Source: an uncultured Selenomonadales bacterium
GTDB taxonomy: Bacteria; Bacillota; Negativicutes; Selenomonadales; Selenomonadaceae
Assembly (NCBI GenBank): GCA_946407095.1
Contig: CAMJMR010000011.1
Span: 1-60,986, forward strand
Direction: 5' to 3'
DNA length: 60,986 nt
Translations under genes and position numbers: made by a program
In this document: positions 1-7,454 of the stretch, piece after piece
How positions within the stretch are numbered: the stretch's first letter is position 1
Layout of the letters: the number at the start of each line of letters is the position of its first letter
Notes under the pieces: generated by a model
The model's input: only the letters and a program-made list of their open reading frames with translations
Databases searched by the model: none
Told to the model about the DNA's origin: nothing

Positions 1-207
1 AACCAATCGCCGCGCTCAAAAGTTTTTACGGGTACATCGGAACAACTTCAAGCCCAACGCCTTCGTAGAAGCCCGCCGGCCGCTTTGAAAGCGGCGGAAC
101 AGATAACGCGGTCAGCTGCTCATAACTTTAACCAATCGCCGCGCTCAAAAGTTTTTACGGGTACATCGGAACAACTTCAAGCCCGACGCCTTCGTAGAAG
201 CCCGCCG
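1..207. repeat. Palindromic element with duplicated argC 3' end
   Basis: Bases 1-78 and 130-207 are the same sequence apart from one base, at an offset of 129. Each copy holds an element tail (about 17 bases with CGCCGCGCT) and the last codons of argC. Between them lies an element head whose perfect palindrome GCCGCTTTGAAAGCGGC is at 79-95, followed by GGAACAGATAACGCG. Only the copy at 130-207 belongs to the intact gene. The left copy runs off the window, so more units may follow outside it. Confidence 0.85.
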
Positions 208-1192
208 CTATGTTGAAGTTCTGAACGGCTTGCCCCGCCGCGCCCTTAACCAAATTGTCAATCGCGGAAAGAATTATAACACGGCGCGTCCTTTCGTCAA
301 TGTGCCAACCCAAATCGCAATAGTTGGAGCCGCGCACGAATTTCGTTTCGGGATAGGCGTCGCGTCCGAGCAGGCGAATGAATTTTTCCGAGCCGTACAT
401 TTTCTGAAAGGCAGCGTCAATCATATCCGCGCCGACGGTTTCATTGAGCTTGGCGTAGCACGTAGCCAAAATCCCGCGCGACATAGGAACTAAATGCGGC
501 GTGAAGTTGATGACGGTTTTTTCTCCGCCGAGGTCTTCTAGTGCCTGTTCGATTTCGGGCGTGTGACGGTGGTGCGCCACGTTGTAAGCCTTGAAGTTGT
601 CGTAAAGTTCGGGGAAGTGGTTGCCGAGCTTGAGCCCTCTGCCTGCGCCCGACACCCCACTTGCCGCGTCGACGATGATTGAGTTGACGTCGACCAGGTG
701 ATGTTTGACCAGCGGCGCAAGCGCAAGGATTGAAGCCGTCGTAAAGCAGCCCGCGTTCCCGATGATTTTGGCGTCGCGAATTTGCGCACGATAAATTTCA
801 GCCAAGCCGTAAACTCTGTCGGCGTCCTTGTGAATGTGCGGCACTTTGTACCATTCCTCATAGACGGCGGTGTCGGCGAAACGATAATCCGCGCCCAAGT
901 CGATTATCCTCACGGGCAGCGCGTCGAGCTTGAGGCCCGCGTCCATGGCGTGGCCGTGCGGCAGGGCGATAAAGATAAAGTCGCTGTCCTTGCCAATGTT
1001 CACTATGTCCGACAGACTTTCCAGCGTCATATCGCAGATGCCGCGCAGGTGCGGATACAGCTCCGATATTTTTTTGCCGGTGTGGCTCTCCGAGGTTATG
1101 TGCACGAGCTTTGCTTGCGGGTGCCTGTGCAGTATCGACAAAAGCTCTGCTCCCGCGTAGCCCGTCGCTCCTATTACGCTGACTTTGACCAA
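155..1192 (-). CDS. argC: N-acetyl-gamma-glutamyl-phosphate reductase
   Basis: Makes N-acetylglutamate semialdehyde from N-acetylglutamyl phosphate with NADPH, the third step of arginine synthesis, in the cytoplasm. The protein is 345 residues, the usual length. It opens with the Rossmann motif GATGYAGAELL, and GNAGCFTT near residue 150 holds the catalytic cysteine. The start is TTG at 1192, preceded by AGGAGG with 9 bases spacing. No other arg gene is in the window. Its 3' end is duplicated downstream by a palindromic element. Confidence 0.96.
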   Translation of the reverse strand: MVKVSVIGATGYAGAELLSILHRHPQAKLVHITSESHTGKKISELYPHLRGICDMTLESLSDIVNIGKDSDFIFIALPHGHAMDAGLKLDALPVRIIDLGADYRFADTAVYEEWYKVPHIHKDADRVYGLAEIYRAQIRDAKIIGNAGCFTTASILALAPLVKHHLVDVNSIIVDAASGVSGAGRGLKLGNHFPELYDNFKAYNVAHHRHTPEIEQALEDLGGEKTVINFTPHLVPMSRGILATCYAKLNETVGADMIDAAFQKMYGSEKFIRLLGRDAYPETKFVRGSNYCDLGWHIDERTRRVIILSAIDNLVKGAAGQAVQNFNIAAGFYEGVGLEVVPMYP

Positions 1193-1225
1193 AATTTTTC
1201 TCCTCCTAAAAATTTATAAAAGCCG

Positions 1226-1693
1226 TCAATTCGGCACTCTGGCGCGAATAGCGTCAAATTCTTTTCCAAACATAGTTTCAGGTGGAATAATATTCCATTT
1301 TATTTCACTGTACGGATTTTCAACACTGTCAATTACTTTACCGTCATGGTCATACAAAACAACATGAAGAAGACCACAATACTTAATTTCATTTTCTTCC
1401 TTAAAATACTCTAAATTTATTGAATGTGACATATTATAAATCCACTGAGGCACTGGGCTGCCTTTTGAACGATAGTGTTCGATTGCTCTGTTGCGTCCTG
1501 TTTCGCTATAAATTTTTTTAGTAAATGCACGAAAAACATATCCAGGATAATTATAATCACGGCGGATTGAGTTATTGTCAACGTAAATCGTGTGCTCTTT
1601 GTTTGAGGCAACCCAGACCCAATCAGCTGCCGAAGCCGTCAACGAAACCAGCACGGCGCAGAGCATGACGACAAGCGCGATAAAATTTTTCAT
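1226..1693 (-). CDS. Exported adhesin-E-like small protein
   Basis: Protein of 155 residues with a signal peptide (MKNFIAL, hydrophobic core, cleavage near ASA-ADW). The mature part starts with W-W-x-x followed by a yVDnnSI motif. This pattern resembles the surface-adhesin protein E family (PF16747), in which a lone strand-rich domain is exported; the exact function is unknown. Two further genes here, at 22587 and 54772, share the same plan and are probably paralogues. The ATG at 1693 has AAAGGAG ten bases upstream; a longer reading frame lacks a ribosome site. A likely promoter at 2027-2056 is separated from the gene by a transposon-like repeat. Confidence 0.7.
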   Translation of the reverse strand: MKNFIALVVMLCAVLVSLTASAADWVWVASNKEHTIYVDNNSIRRDYNYPGYVFRAFTKKIYSETGRNRAIEHYRSKGSPVPQWIYNMSHSINLEYFKEENEIKYCGLLHVVLYDHDGKVIDSVENPYSEIKWNIIPPETMFGKEFDAIRARVPN

Positions 1694-1735
1694 GGCAACC
1701 AAACTCCTTTCGATACCCGACAACGCAAAACACTA

Positions 1736-1998
1736 GGGTCTGTTGGTAAATTGAATTGGCGATTCGGATTCGGTGTTTTAACGGCTTTAAGTTGGTTTAT
1801 CTACTTTCTTTCAGCGAAGAAAGAAAGTAGCAAAGAAATTCGCCTCGCAGGGGCGGAAACCGACCACTTGTCCAGCGTCCGCGCAACCCGAAGCCGATTG
1901 TGCCCGCTGTTGTTGCATCACGCAACAAGACGCGGGCGGCCGCCATCCATGGCGGCCTCTGTCCTTTGCAACGTCTTAGTTAATTTACCAACAAACCC
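1736..1998 (-). mobile_element. Non-autonomous transposon (MITE), copy 1
   Basis: About 263 bp bounded by inverted repeats, GGGTCTGTTGGTAAATT on the left and its near complement on the right, and flanked on both sides by TA. The inside has a GC-rich hairpin (GGCCGCC...GGCGGCC) and no gene. It is related to the copies at 33257 and 37731, in the opposite orientation and more diverged. TA duplication and inverted ends fit mobilisation by an IS630/Tc1-type or similar transposase, but no transposase is in the window. Confidence 0.8.
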
Positions 1999-2026
1999 TA
2001 GCCGACGGGGAAACAGCTTTTCAAGT

Positions 2027-2056
2027 ATTATAATCGATACTTCGCGGAAAAGACAA
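2027..2056 (-). promoter_or_regulatory. Probable sigma-70 type promoter
   Basis: On the minus strand TTGTCT (2051-2056) is followed after 18 bases by TATAAT (2027-2032). It points toward the exported-protein gene starting at 1693, with the MITE in between. The remaining sequence from 1999 to 2111 holds nothing else I recognise. Confidence 0.45.
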
Positions 2057-2111
2057 CAAAAAAGCTCGCCCTGCACCAGGCAGAGGAGCCGTAAAAAATT
2101 CAAGCGTCGAA

Positions 2112-3026
2112 TCACATATCAATCAGCTGAGTTTTTTTGCCGTAAAGCAACATGTCGAACCAGTCGTAGTAGAAAAATTTTCCCATGGAGAAATTAAGCG
2201 AAACGTGTACAAACAACTTGGTATCTTTATCGAGAAGGTTACGGTCGATGTACCAGGCCGAATCCGAATCGGATTTGAACGGCACAAAACAAACTTTTTT
2301 TTCGTAGGGAAGTGCTTCAAACAGTTTAAACTCACCGGGGCTTGTTGTCCACGTCACGACGAAAAGATTATCCCAATTAATCAGCGGCTTCCTTCTTTCC
2401 CAAGCGGCAACAGATTCGTCGAAAGTTTTGTAGTGCATCATTTCCAAGGTAAGGTCGCCGAGAGTAACAACAGGCCAGCCTTTTGGTGATGTTTGTTTGA
2501 AGAGAATCTTTTCTTCCAAGTACTCATGCGGCTTGCCCAAAAATTTAAGGAAGTCTCTGTTTGACAAGTAGAGGTTGACGAAGGGCGAAAGGAACGGCAT
2601 AGCCAAACGATTCAAAATGTTTCCGCCAAAGCAGTTGACGGAGAAAATCGACAGGCGCGAGTTTTGGAGTGCACGATATTTTTCGAGCGTGAAGCCGGGA
2701 ATGGAAACGATCCAGTCGCCCAAAAGTTTTTCTTCAGGCAAATTAAGTTGGGCGGCAGCCTTTATCGCGTTACTCATATTTGCTCTACTTGTACCGGGAT
2801 ATTTTGTGCCGATGACGAGGATAACGTCATAATCCCCCCCCCCCATTCGACCGATTTCGTCGAGCGGAACGAATGGAATATTTTTGCCCTCATAGACGAG
2901 CGAAGTTTCTGCGCCCGCCGTCACGCCGACGAGTTCAAGCCCGTTGTGCTGACGCTCCAAAATGTTCAGCGCGTCGTCAAGACAACCCTTATCTTTTGCG
3001 AAGTTCCAAACCAAAATTTTCAGCAT
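2112..3026 (-). CDS. DUF1919 family protein, G tract in frame
   Basis: Protein of 304 residues. The first 90 or so look like a small Rossmann-type domain. From about residue 130 it matches the DUF1919 family (PF08942), with the pattern NCFGG...SPFVNLYL...F..FL and later LPYEKKVCFV. Family members are annotated as exopolysaccharide-biosynthesis proteins; the chemistry is not established. An 11-base G tract (2834-2844) encodes the glycine run after R-M near residue 62 and is in frame here, so the gene reads as ON. A close paralogue follows at 3042-3946 in the same operon, downstream of ileS. The ATG has GAGGTGATTCT upstream. Confidence 0.8.
   Translation of the reverse strand: MLKILVWNFAKDKGCLDDALNILERQHNGLELVGVTAGAETSLVYEGKNIPFVPLDEIGRMGGGDYDVILVIGTKYPGTSRANMSNAIKAAAQLNLPEEKLLGDWIVSIPGFTLEKYRALQNSRLSIFSVNCFGGNILNRLAMPFLSPFVNLYLSNRDFLKFLGKPHEYLEEKILFKQTSPKGWPVVTLGDLTLEMMHYKTFDESVAAWERRKPLINWDNLFVVTWTTSPGEFKLFEALPYEKKVCFVPFKSDSDSAWYIDRNLLDKDTKLFVHVSLNFSMGKFFYYDWFDMLLYGKKTQLIDM
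2834..2844. repeat. 11-base C/G homopolymer inside DUF1919 gene
   Basis: Eleven C on the plus strand (G on the coding strand). With eleven the reading frame is open from start to stop. Gain or loss of one base would truncate the protein, as at slippage-prone contingency loci. Confidence 0.9.
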
Positions 3027-3041
3027 AGAATCACCTCAATG

Positions 3042-3946
3042 TTACATGTCAATCAGCTGAGTTTTCTTTCCGTAAAGCAACATGTCGAACGGGTCGTAAT
3101 AAAATGGGGCGCCATTACCGTAACGATTGACAATCTCCCAAAGTGGTACGCCGTCGTTTATTTCGAGATTGATGTACCACGCCGAATCCAAATCCGACTT
3201 AAACGGCACGAAGCAAACTTTTTTGCCGTAAGGCAACGCGTCGAATTCCGACAGAACTTCTTCGCTTTCCGTGTAGCCCGTCACGAATAAGTTATACCAG
3301 TTGATTTTTTCGCGGCGTCGATACCAAGTTTTTTTTGCTTCATCGAAGTCGCGATAATGATTCATATTCAAATCGACGTTGCCGAGTGTGAAAATTGGAT
3401 AATTAAACTTCAAAGCGCTTTGCCAAGCTGTTTCTTTGAAATGCAAATGCTCTTCCATGTAGACGCGCGGCGCACGCAAGAAGCGAATATATTCTTTATC
3501 GTTAAGGTACATGTTGACGAACGGTGAACGGAACGGCAAGCCCAACGTATGGCTGATAAGACCGCCGAAACAATTCTTGGAGATAATCGACAGGCGCGAA
3601 CGTTGAAGCTTGCGATACTTTTCGAGCGTGAAGCCGGGGATAGTGACAATCCAATCGCCCAAAAGTTTTTCTTCGGGCAGGCGGAGTTGGCGGGCGGCTT
3701 GCGTGATTTTGCTCATGCCGATTTCCTTTGCGCCGACGACGAGGAGGACGTCATAACCCCCCCCCACGCGTTCAATTCGGCGAGCGGAACAAACGGAACA
3801 GCATAACCGTCCTTGGCGAGCTGAATCGGTGAACCTGCCGTAACGCCGACGAGTTCAAGCCCGTTGTGCTGACGTTCCAAAATGTTCAGCGCGCCGTTGA
3901 AAAATCTGCCGTCGTTCGAGACGACCCAAATCAAAGTTTTCAGCAT
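3042..3946 (-). CDS. DUF1919 family protein, frameshifted at a G tract (OFF)
   Basis: Paralogue of the neighbour at 2112, opening MLKTLIW and sharing LNILERQHNGLELVGVTAG and the DUF1919 core (NCFGG...SPFVNMYL, LPYGKKVCFVPFKSD, LLYGKKTQLIDM). The coding strand has nine G (3757-3765); ten or seven would join the N-terminal part (3946 to the tract) to the rest. With nine, translation leaves the frame and stops after 77 codons. I read this as a phase-variable gene in the OFF state, not a dead one, because both halves are otherwise intact. Its ribosome site AAAGGATTTAAGTC is itself part of a duplicated ileS 3' end. A sequencing error in the tract is the main alternative. Confidence 0.75.
3757..3765. 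repeat. 9-base C/G homopolymer causing frameshift
   Basis: Nine C on the plus strand. The same position in the paralogue at 2112 carries eleven. One extra base here restores the full-length frame. Confidence 0.9.
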
Positions 3947-3948
3947 GA

Positions 3949-4085
3949 CTTAAATCCTTTCTACGGCAAGAGAAATCTTTTCGCCGGCAACGTGACGTTG
4001 CATCCTGTTAGCGCGGTCAAGTTGCCCCGGCCGTAATTATTCGCCGCGCTTAAATCCTTTCTACGGCAAGGGAAATTTTTTCGCC
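3949..4085. repeat. Palindromic element with duplicated ileS 3' end
   Basis: Bases 3949-3986 repeat 4048-4085 (three mismatches), which code for the C-terminus ISLAVERI and stop of ileS. Between them is an element with the palindrome GCAACGTGACGTTGC at 3987-4001, then TTAGCGCGG, and a tail CGCCGCGCTT. The offset is 99 bases. The outer copy supplies the ribosome site of the DUF1919 gene that starts at 3946. Confidence 0.8.
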
Positions 4086-7000
4086 GTTGATGTCCCATTC
4101 CTTGGCGGAGGCGTGCGGCGCGAAGACAATCTCGTTCGCCAACGTGACAGCCATAATCTCAAGCGCGTTGTCCGTCATAAGTCGCGCAAGCTTTTCGTTG
4201 CCCGCCGTGAAAATCTTTATCCTGTCGGTGACTTCAAAATCGCTTTCGCGGCGCATGACCTGCACCTTGCTGATAATTTCGCGGACAAAGCCCTCCTCAA
4301 TCAGCGCGGGCGTCAACGTCGTCGACAAGGCAATCGAAACGTCGCCGTCGCTCTGGCAGTTGAAGTCTTCGCTCTGCGTTATCGTTATCTCAATGTCTTC
4401 CGCCGTCAACGTGATGTCGCCAAGCTTAAGTTCGCCCGTCTTGTCGAGTTCAAGCTTAGCGGCTTGACCGTTCAGACTTTCCAACGCGGCTTTGACTTCG
4501 CCCATGCGCTTGCCGACCTTCTTGCCCAAGACGCGGAAATTCGGCTTGATGTTGTAGCGGATGAACTCGCCCATATCTGCGCGGAATTCGACGCGCTTAA
4601 CGTTCAGCTCGTCGGCGATGATGTCAACGAAGAATTCGGGCAACGCCGCCGCCTTAACGAACATGTCGGCAACGGGTTGGCGATTCTTGATGTTGGAAGC
4701 GTTGCGCGCCGCACGACCAAGCACGACGATTTTCAAAACCGCGTCCATGTTGCGTTCAAGTTCGGCGTCGATAAAGTTTTCGTCGGCTTGCGGGTAGTCG
4801 CACAGGTGAACGCTTTCGGGAGCCGCCGCGTCGATTGAGCAGACCAGGTTGCGATAAATGTTTTCGGTGATAAAAGGCACCATAGGAGCCGCCGCCTTCG
4901 CCAACGTGACAAGCGCGGTGTAAAGCGTCATGTAGGCGTTGATTTTGTCCTGTTCCATGCCTTTCGCCCAGAAACGCGCACGACTGCGGCGCACGTACCA
5001 GTTCGACAGCTCGTCGACAAAATCCTGCAACGCCCGCGCAGATTCGGGGACTTTGTAGTTGGTCAGCGCGTCGTCGACCGTCTTGACCATCGTGTTGAGC
5101 CGCGACAAAAGCCACTTGTCCATGACGCCAAGCTTGTCGTATTCAAGGCGGTATTTCGTGGCGTCGAAGTCGTCAATGTTGGCGTAAAGCACGAAGAACG
5201 CGTAAGTATTCCACAGCGTGCCGAGGAATTTTCGTTGCCCTTCGGTGACCGCGCCGTCGTGAAAACGATTCGGCAGCCAAGGCGCAGAGTTTTCGTAGAA
5301 GTACCAGCGAATGGCGTCCGCGCCGTGCTTCGCCAAAGTCTCCATGGGTGCGACCGCGTTGCCCTTCGACTTCGACATCTTCTGCCCGTCCTTGTCCAAG
5401 ACCAAGCCCAAGACAATGCAATTCTTGAAGGCGGTGTCGTCGAACAGCAACGTCGAAATGGCCATGAGCGAATAGAACCAGCCGCGCGTCTGGTCAACCG
5501 CCTCGCTGATAAAGTCGGCGGGGAAATGCTCCTTGAACGCCTCGACATTCTCGAACGGGTAATGGAATTGCGCGAAAGGCATTGCTCCCGAATCAAACCA
5601 GCAGTCAATGACTTCCGGGACGCGATGCATTTCCTTGCCGCATTTCGGGCACGGGAAGGTTACCGCGTCGATATACGGGCGGTGCAGTTCGATGTCGTCG
5701 GGACAATTCGCCGACAACGACTTAAGCTCGCCGATTGAGCCGATTGAATGCTGATGACCGCATTCGCATTCCCAAATGTTGAGCGGCGTGCCCCAGTAGC
5801 GGTTGCGGCTTATGCCCCAATCCTGCACGTGTTCCAGCCAATCACCGAAACGTCCCTTGCCAATCGTCGGCGGAATCCAGTTGACCTTCGCGTTATTCTT
5901 CAGCAAGTCGTCTTTGACGGCCGTCATCTTGATGAACCACGACTCGCGGGCGTAGTAAATCAGCGGGGTGTCGCAACGCCAACAATGCGGGTAGCTGTGC
6001 TCGAACGGCGGAGCTTTGAACAACTTGCCCGAAGTCTTCAAGTCCTTGAGAATCAACGGGTCGGCGTCCTTGACGAACGTGCCCGCCCAATAAGTTTCAG
6101 CCGTCATGTTGCCCTTGCCGTCGACGAACTGCACGAACGGAATGTCATACTTGCGGCAGACGCGATTATCGTCCTCGCCGAAAGCCGGCGCGCAGTGGAC
6201 GATGCCCGTGCCGTCCTCGGTCGTGACGTAGTCGTCGCAAGTGACGTAATGCGCCGCTTTGCCCGAACGTTTGACAATTTCGTCGGCGAAGGGATAAAGC
6301 GGCTTGTACTTTTTATATTCAAGCTCCGCGCCCTTGCAACGCGCCAAAATTTTGCGCTCGCCGTCGACGCCCTCGAAGACCTTATCGACCAAAGCCTCCG
6401 CCAAAATGTAAATCGTATCGCCGACTTGAATCTTGACGTAATCGACTTTCGGATTGACGCACAGGCAAAGGTTGGAGGGAAGCGTCCAAGGCGTCGTCGT
6501 CCAGGCAAGGAAGTAAGCATCTTCGCCCGCCACTTTGAACTTTACGACCGCCGAACGCTCTTTGACGTCCTTGTAGCCCAAAGCGACCTCGTGACTGGAA
6601 AGCGGCGTTCCGCAACGCGGACAATACGGCACGACCTTGTGACCCTTGTAAAGCAAACCGCGTTCCCAAATCTTTTTGAGCGCCCACCATTCCGACTCGA
6701 TGTAATTATTTTCGTAGGTGATGTAGGGATTGTCCATGTCCGCCCAGTAACCGACAACGCCGCTAAAGTCCTCCCACATGCCCTTGTACTTCCAGACGGA
6801 CTCGCGGCATTTTTTTATGAAGGGCTCCATGCCGTAAGCCTCGATTTGTTCCTTGCCGTTAATGCCGATTAGCTTTTCGACCTCCAGCTCGACGGGCAAG
6901 CCGTGCGTGTCCCAACCCGCCTTGCGAAAAACTTTTTGCCCCTTCATAGAGTGATAGCGCGGGAACAAATCCTTAATGACGCGCGTCAAGACGTGACCGA

Positions 7001-7169
7001 TGTGCGGCTGACCATTGGCGGTCGGCGGTCCGTCGTAGAAAGTATAATCCTCGCAGCCCTCGCGCTTGTCGACAGCCTTCTGCGCGATGTCGTGTTCCGC
7101 CCAAAAGGTTTCGACTTCCTTTTCGCGGCTCGCGAAGTTCAAATTGGTATCAACCTTGCGATATAACAA
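4050..7169 (-). CDS. ileS: Isoleucyl-tRNA synthetase, IleS2 type
   Basis: Charges tRNA-Ile with isoleucine in the cytoplasm. The protein has 1039 residues. The class I motifs are visible: FYDGPPTANGQPHIGHVL (HIGH) and DGQKMSKSKGN (KMSKS). The motif wording and length fit the eukaryote-like IleS2 branch, which is known for low sensitivity to mupirocin, rather than the roughly 930-residue IleS1 branch. The start is TTG at 7169 behind AGGAGGAAAAAATT. I see no T-box leader between 7170 and 7440. The gene leads an operon with the two DUF1919 genes. Confidence 0.97.
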   Translation of the reverse strand: MLYRKVDTNLNFASREKEVETFWAEHDIAQKAVDKREGCEDYTFYDGPPTANGQPHIGHVLTRVIKDLFPRYHSMKGQKVFRKAGWDTHGLPVELEVEKLIGINGKEQIEAYGMEPFIKKCRESVWKYKGMWEDFSGVVGYWADMDNPYITYENNYIESEWWALKKIWERGLLYKGHKVVPYCPRCGTPLSSHEVALGYKDVKERSAVVKFKVAGEDAYFLAWTTTPWTLPSNLCLCVNPKVDYVKIQVGDTIYILAEALVDKVFEGVDGERKILARCKGAELEYKKYKPLYPFADEIVKRSGKAAHYVTCDDYVTTEDGTGIVHCAPAFGEDDNRVCRKYDIPFVQFVDGKGNMTAETYWAGTFVKDADPLILKDLKTSGKLFKAPPFEHSYPHCWRCDTPLIYYARESWFIKMTAVKDDLLKNNAKVNWIPPTIGKGRFGDWLEHVQDWGISRNRYWGTPLNIWECECGHQHSIGSIGELKSLSANCPDDIELHRPYIDAVTFPCPKCGKEMHRVPEVIDCWFDSGAMPFAQFHYPFENVEAFKEHFPADFISEAVDQTRGWFYSLMAISTLLFDDTAFKNCIVLGLVLDKDGQKMSKSKGNAVAPMETLAKHGADAIRWYFYENSAPWLPNRFHDGAVTEGQRKFLGTLWNTYAFFVLYANIDDFDATKYRLEYDKLGVMDKWLLSRLNTMVKTVDDALTNYKVPESARALQDFVDELSNWYVRRSRARFWAKGMEQDKINAYMTLYTALVTLAKAAAPMVPFITENIYRNLVCSIDAAAPESVHLCDYPQADENFIDAELERNMDAVLKIVVLGRAARNASNIKNRQPVADMFVKAAALPEFFVDIIADELNVKRVEFRADMGEFIRYNIKPNFRVLGKKVGKRMGEVKAALESLNGQAAKLELDKTGELKLGDITLTAEDIEITITQSEDFNCQSDGDVSIALSTTLTPALIEEGFVREIISKVQVMRRESDFEVTDRIKIFTAGNEKLARLMTDNALEIMAVTLANEIVFAPHASAKEWDINGEKISLAVERI

Positions 7170-7231
7170 AATTTTTTCCTCCTCGTTGAGTCAATGGCGC
7201 AAGTTTAATTCATTTGCGCGATTTTATCAAG

Positions 7232-7400
7232 CTTAGCGGCAATGTGACGTTTAAACTACTTTCTTTCAGCGGCGAAAGCAAGTAGCAAAGAAAGCAGCAT
7301 CTCGGTTTCAATTCGCGGCGTGTGCGCGCATGTCCGCGCAAGGCGCGCGTCCATGCGCGCCCTCATCCCCTGCAACGTCTTCGTTAATTTGCTAACAGCC
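7232..7400. mobile_element. Decayed MITE end and element remnant
   Basis: A piece of the palindromic element (GGCAATGTGACG at about 7232) runs into a degraded half of the MITE. It has CTACTTTCTTTCAGCG as in copy 1, a hairpin-rich middle, and CCTGCAACGTCTTCGTTAATTTGCTAACAGCC as the eroded right end (quoted in parts; the right end is at about 7365-7397). No gene is present between 7170 and 7453. Confidence 0.6.
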
Positions 7401-7414
7401 TCCCGTTTCGGGCA

Positions 7415-7454
7415 CAAAAAAAGACGCCCCGCTAAAAATTTCTCGGCACGTCTT
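7415..7454 (-). terminator. Rho-independent terminator after DUF499 gene
   Basis: On the minus strand AAGACG (7449-7454) pairs with CGTCTT (7421-7426) and is followed by a run of T. The stem begins at the stop codon of the DUF499 gene. Confidence 0.65.

Noticed and set aside
5748-6872. Open frame of 374 codons on the plus strand
   Set aside because: Lies antisense within ileS, with low-complexity composition and no ribosome site.
7170-7440. T-box leader for ileS
   Set aside because: The conserved T-box sequence was not found; the region is filled with repeat remnants.
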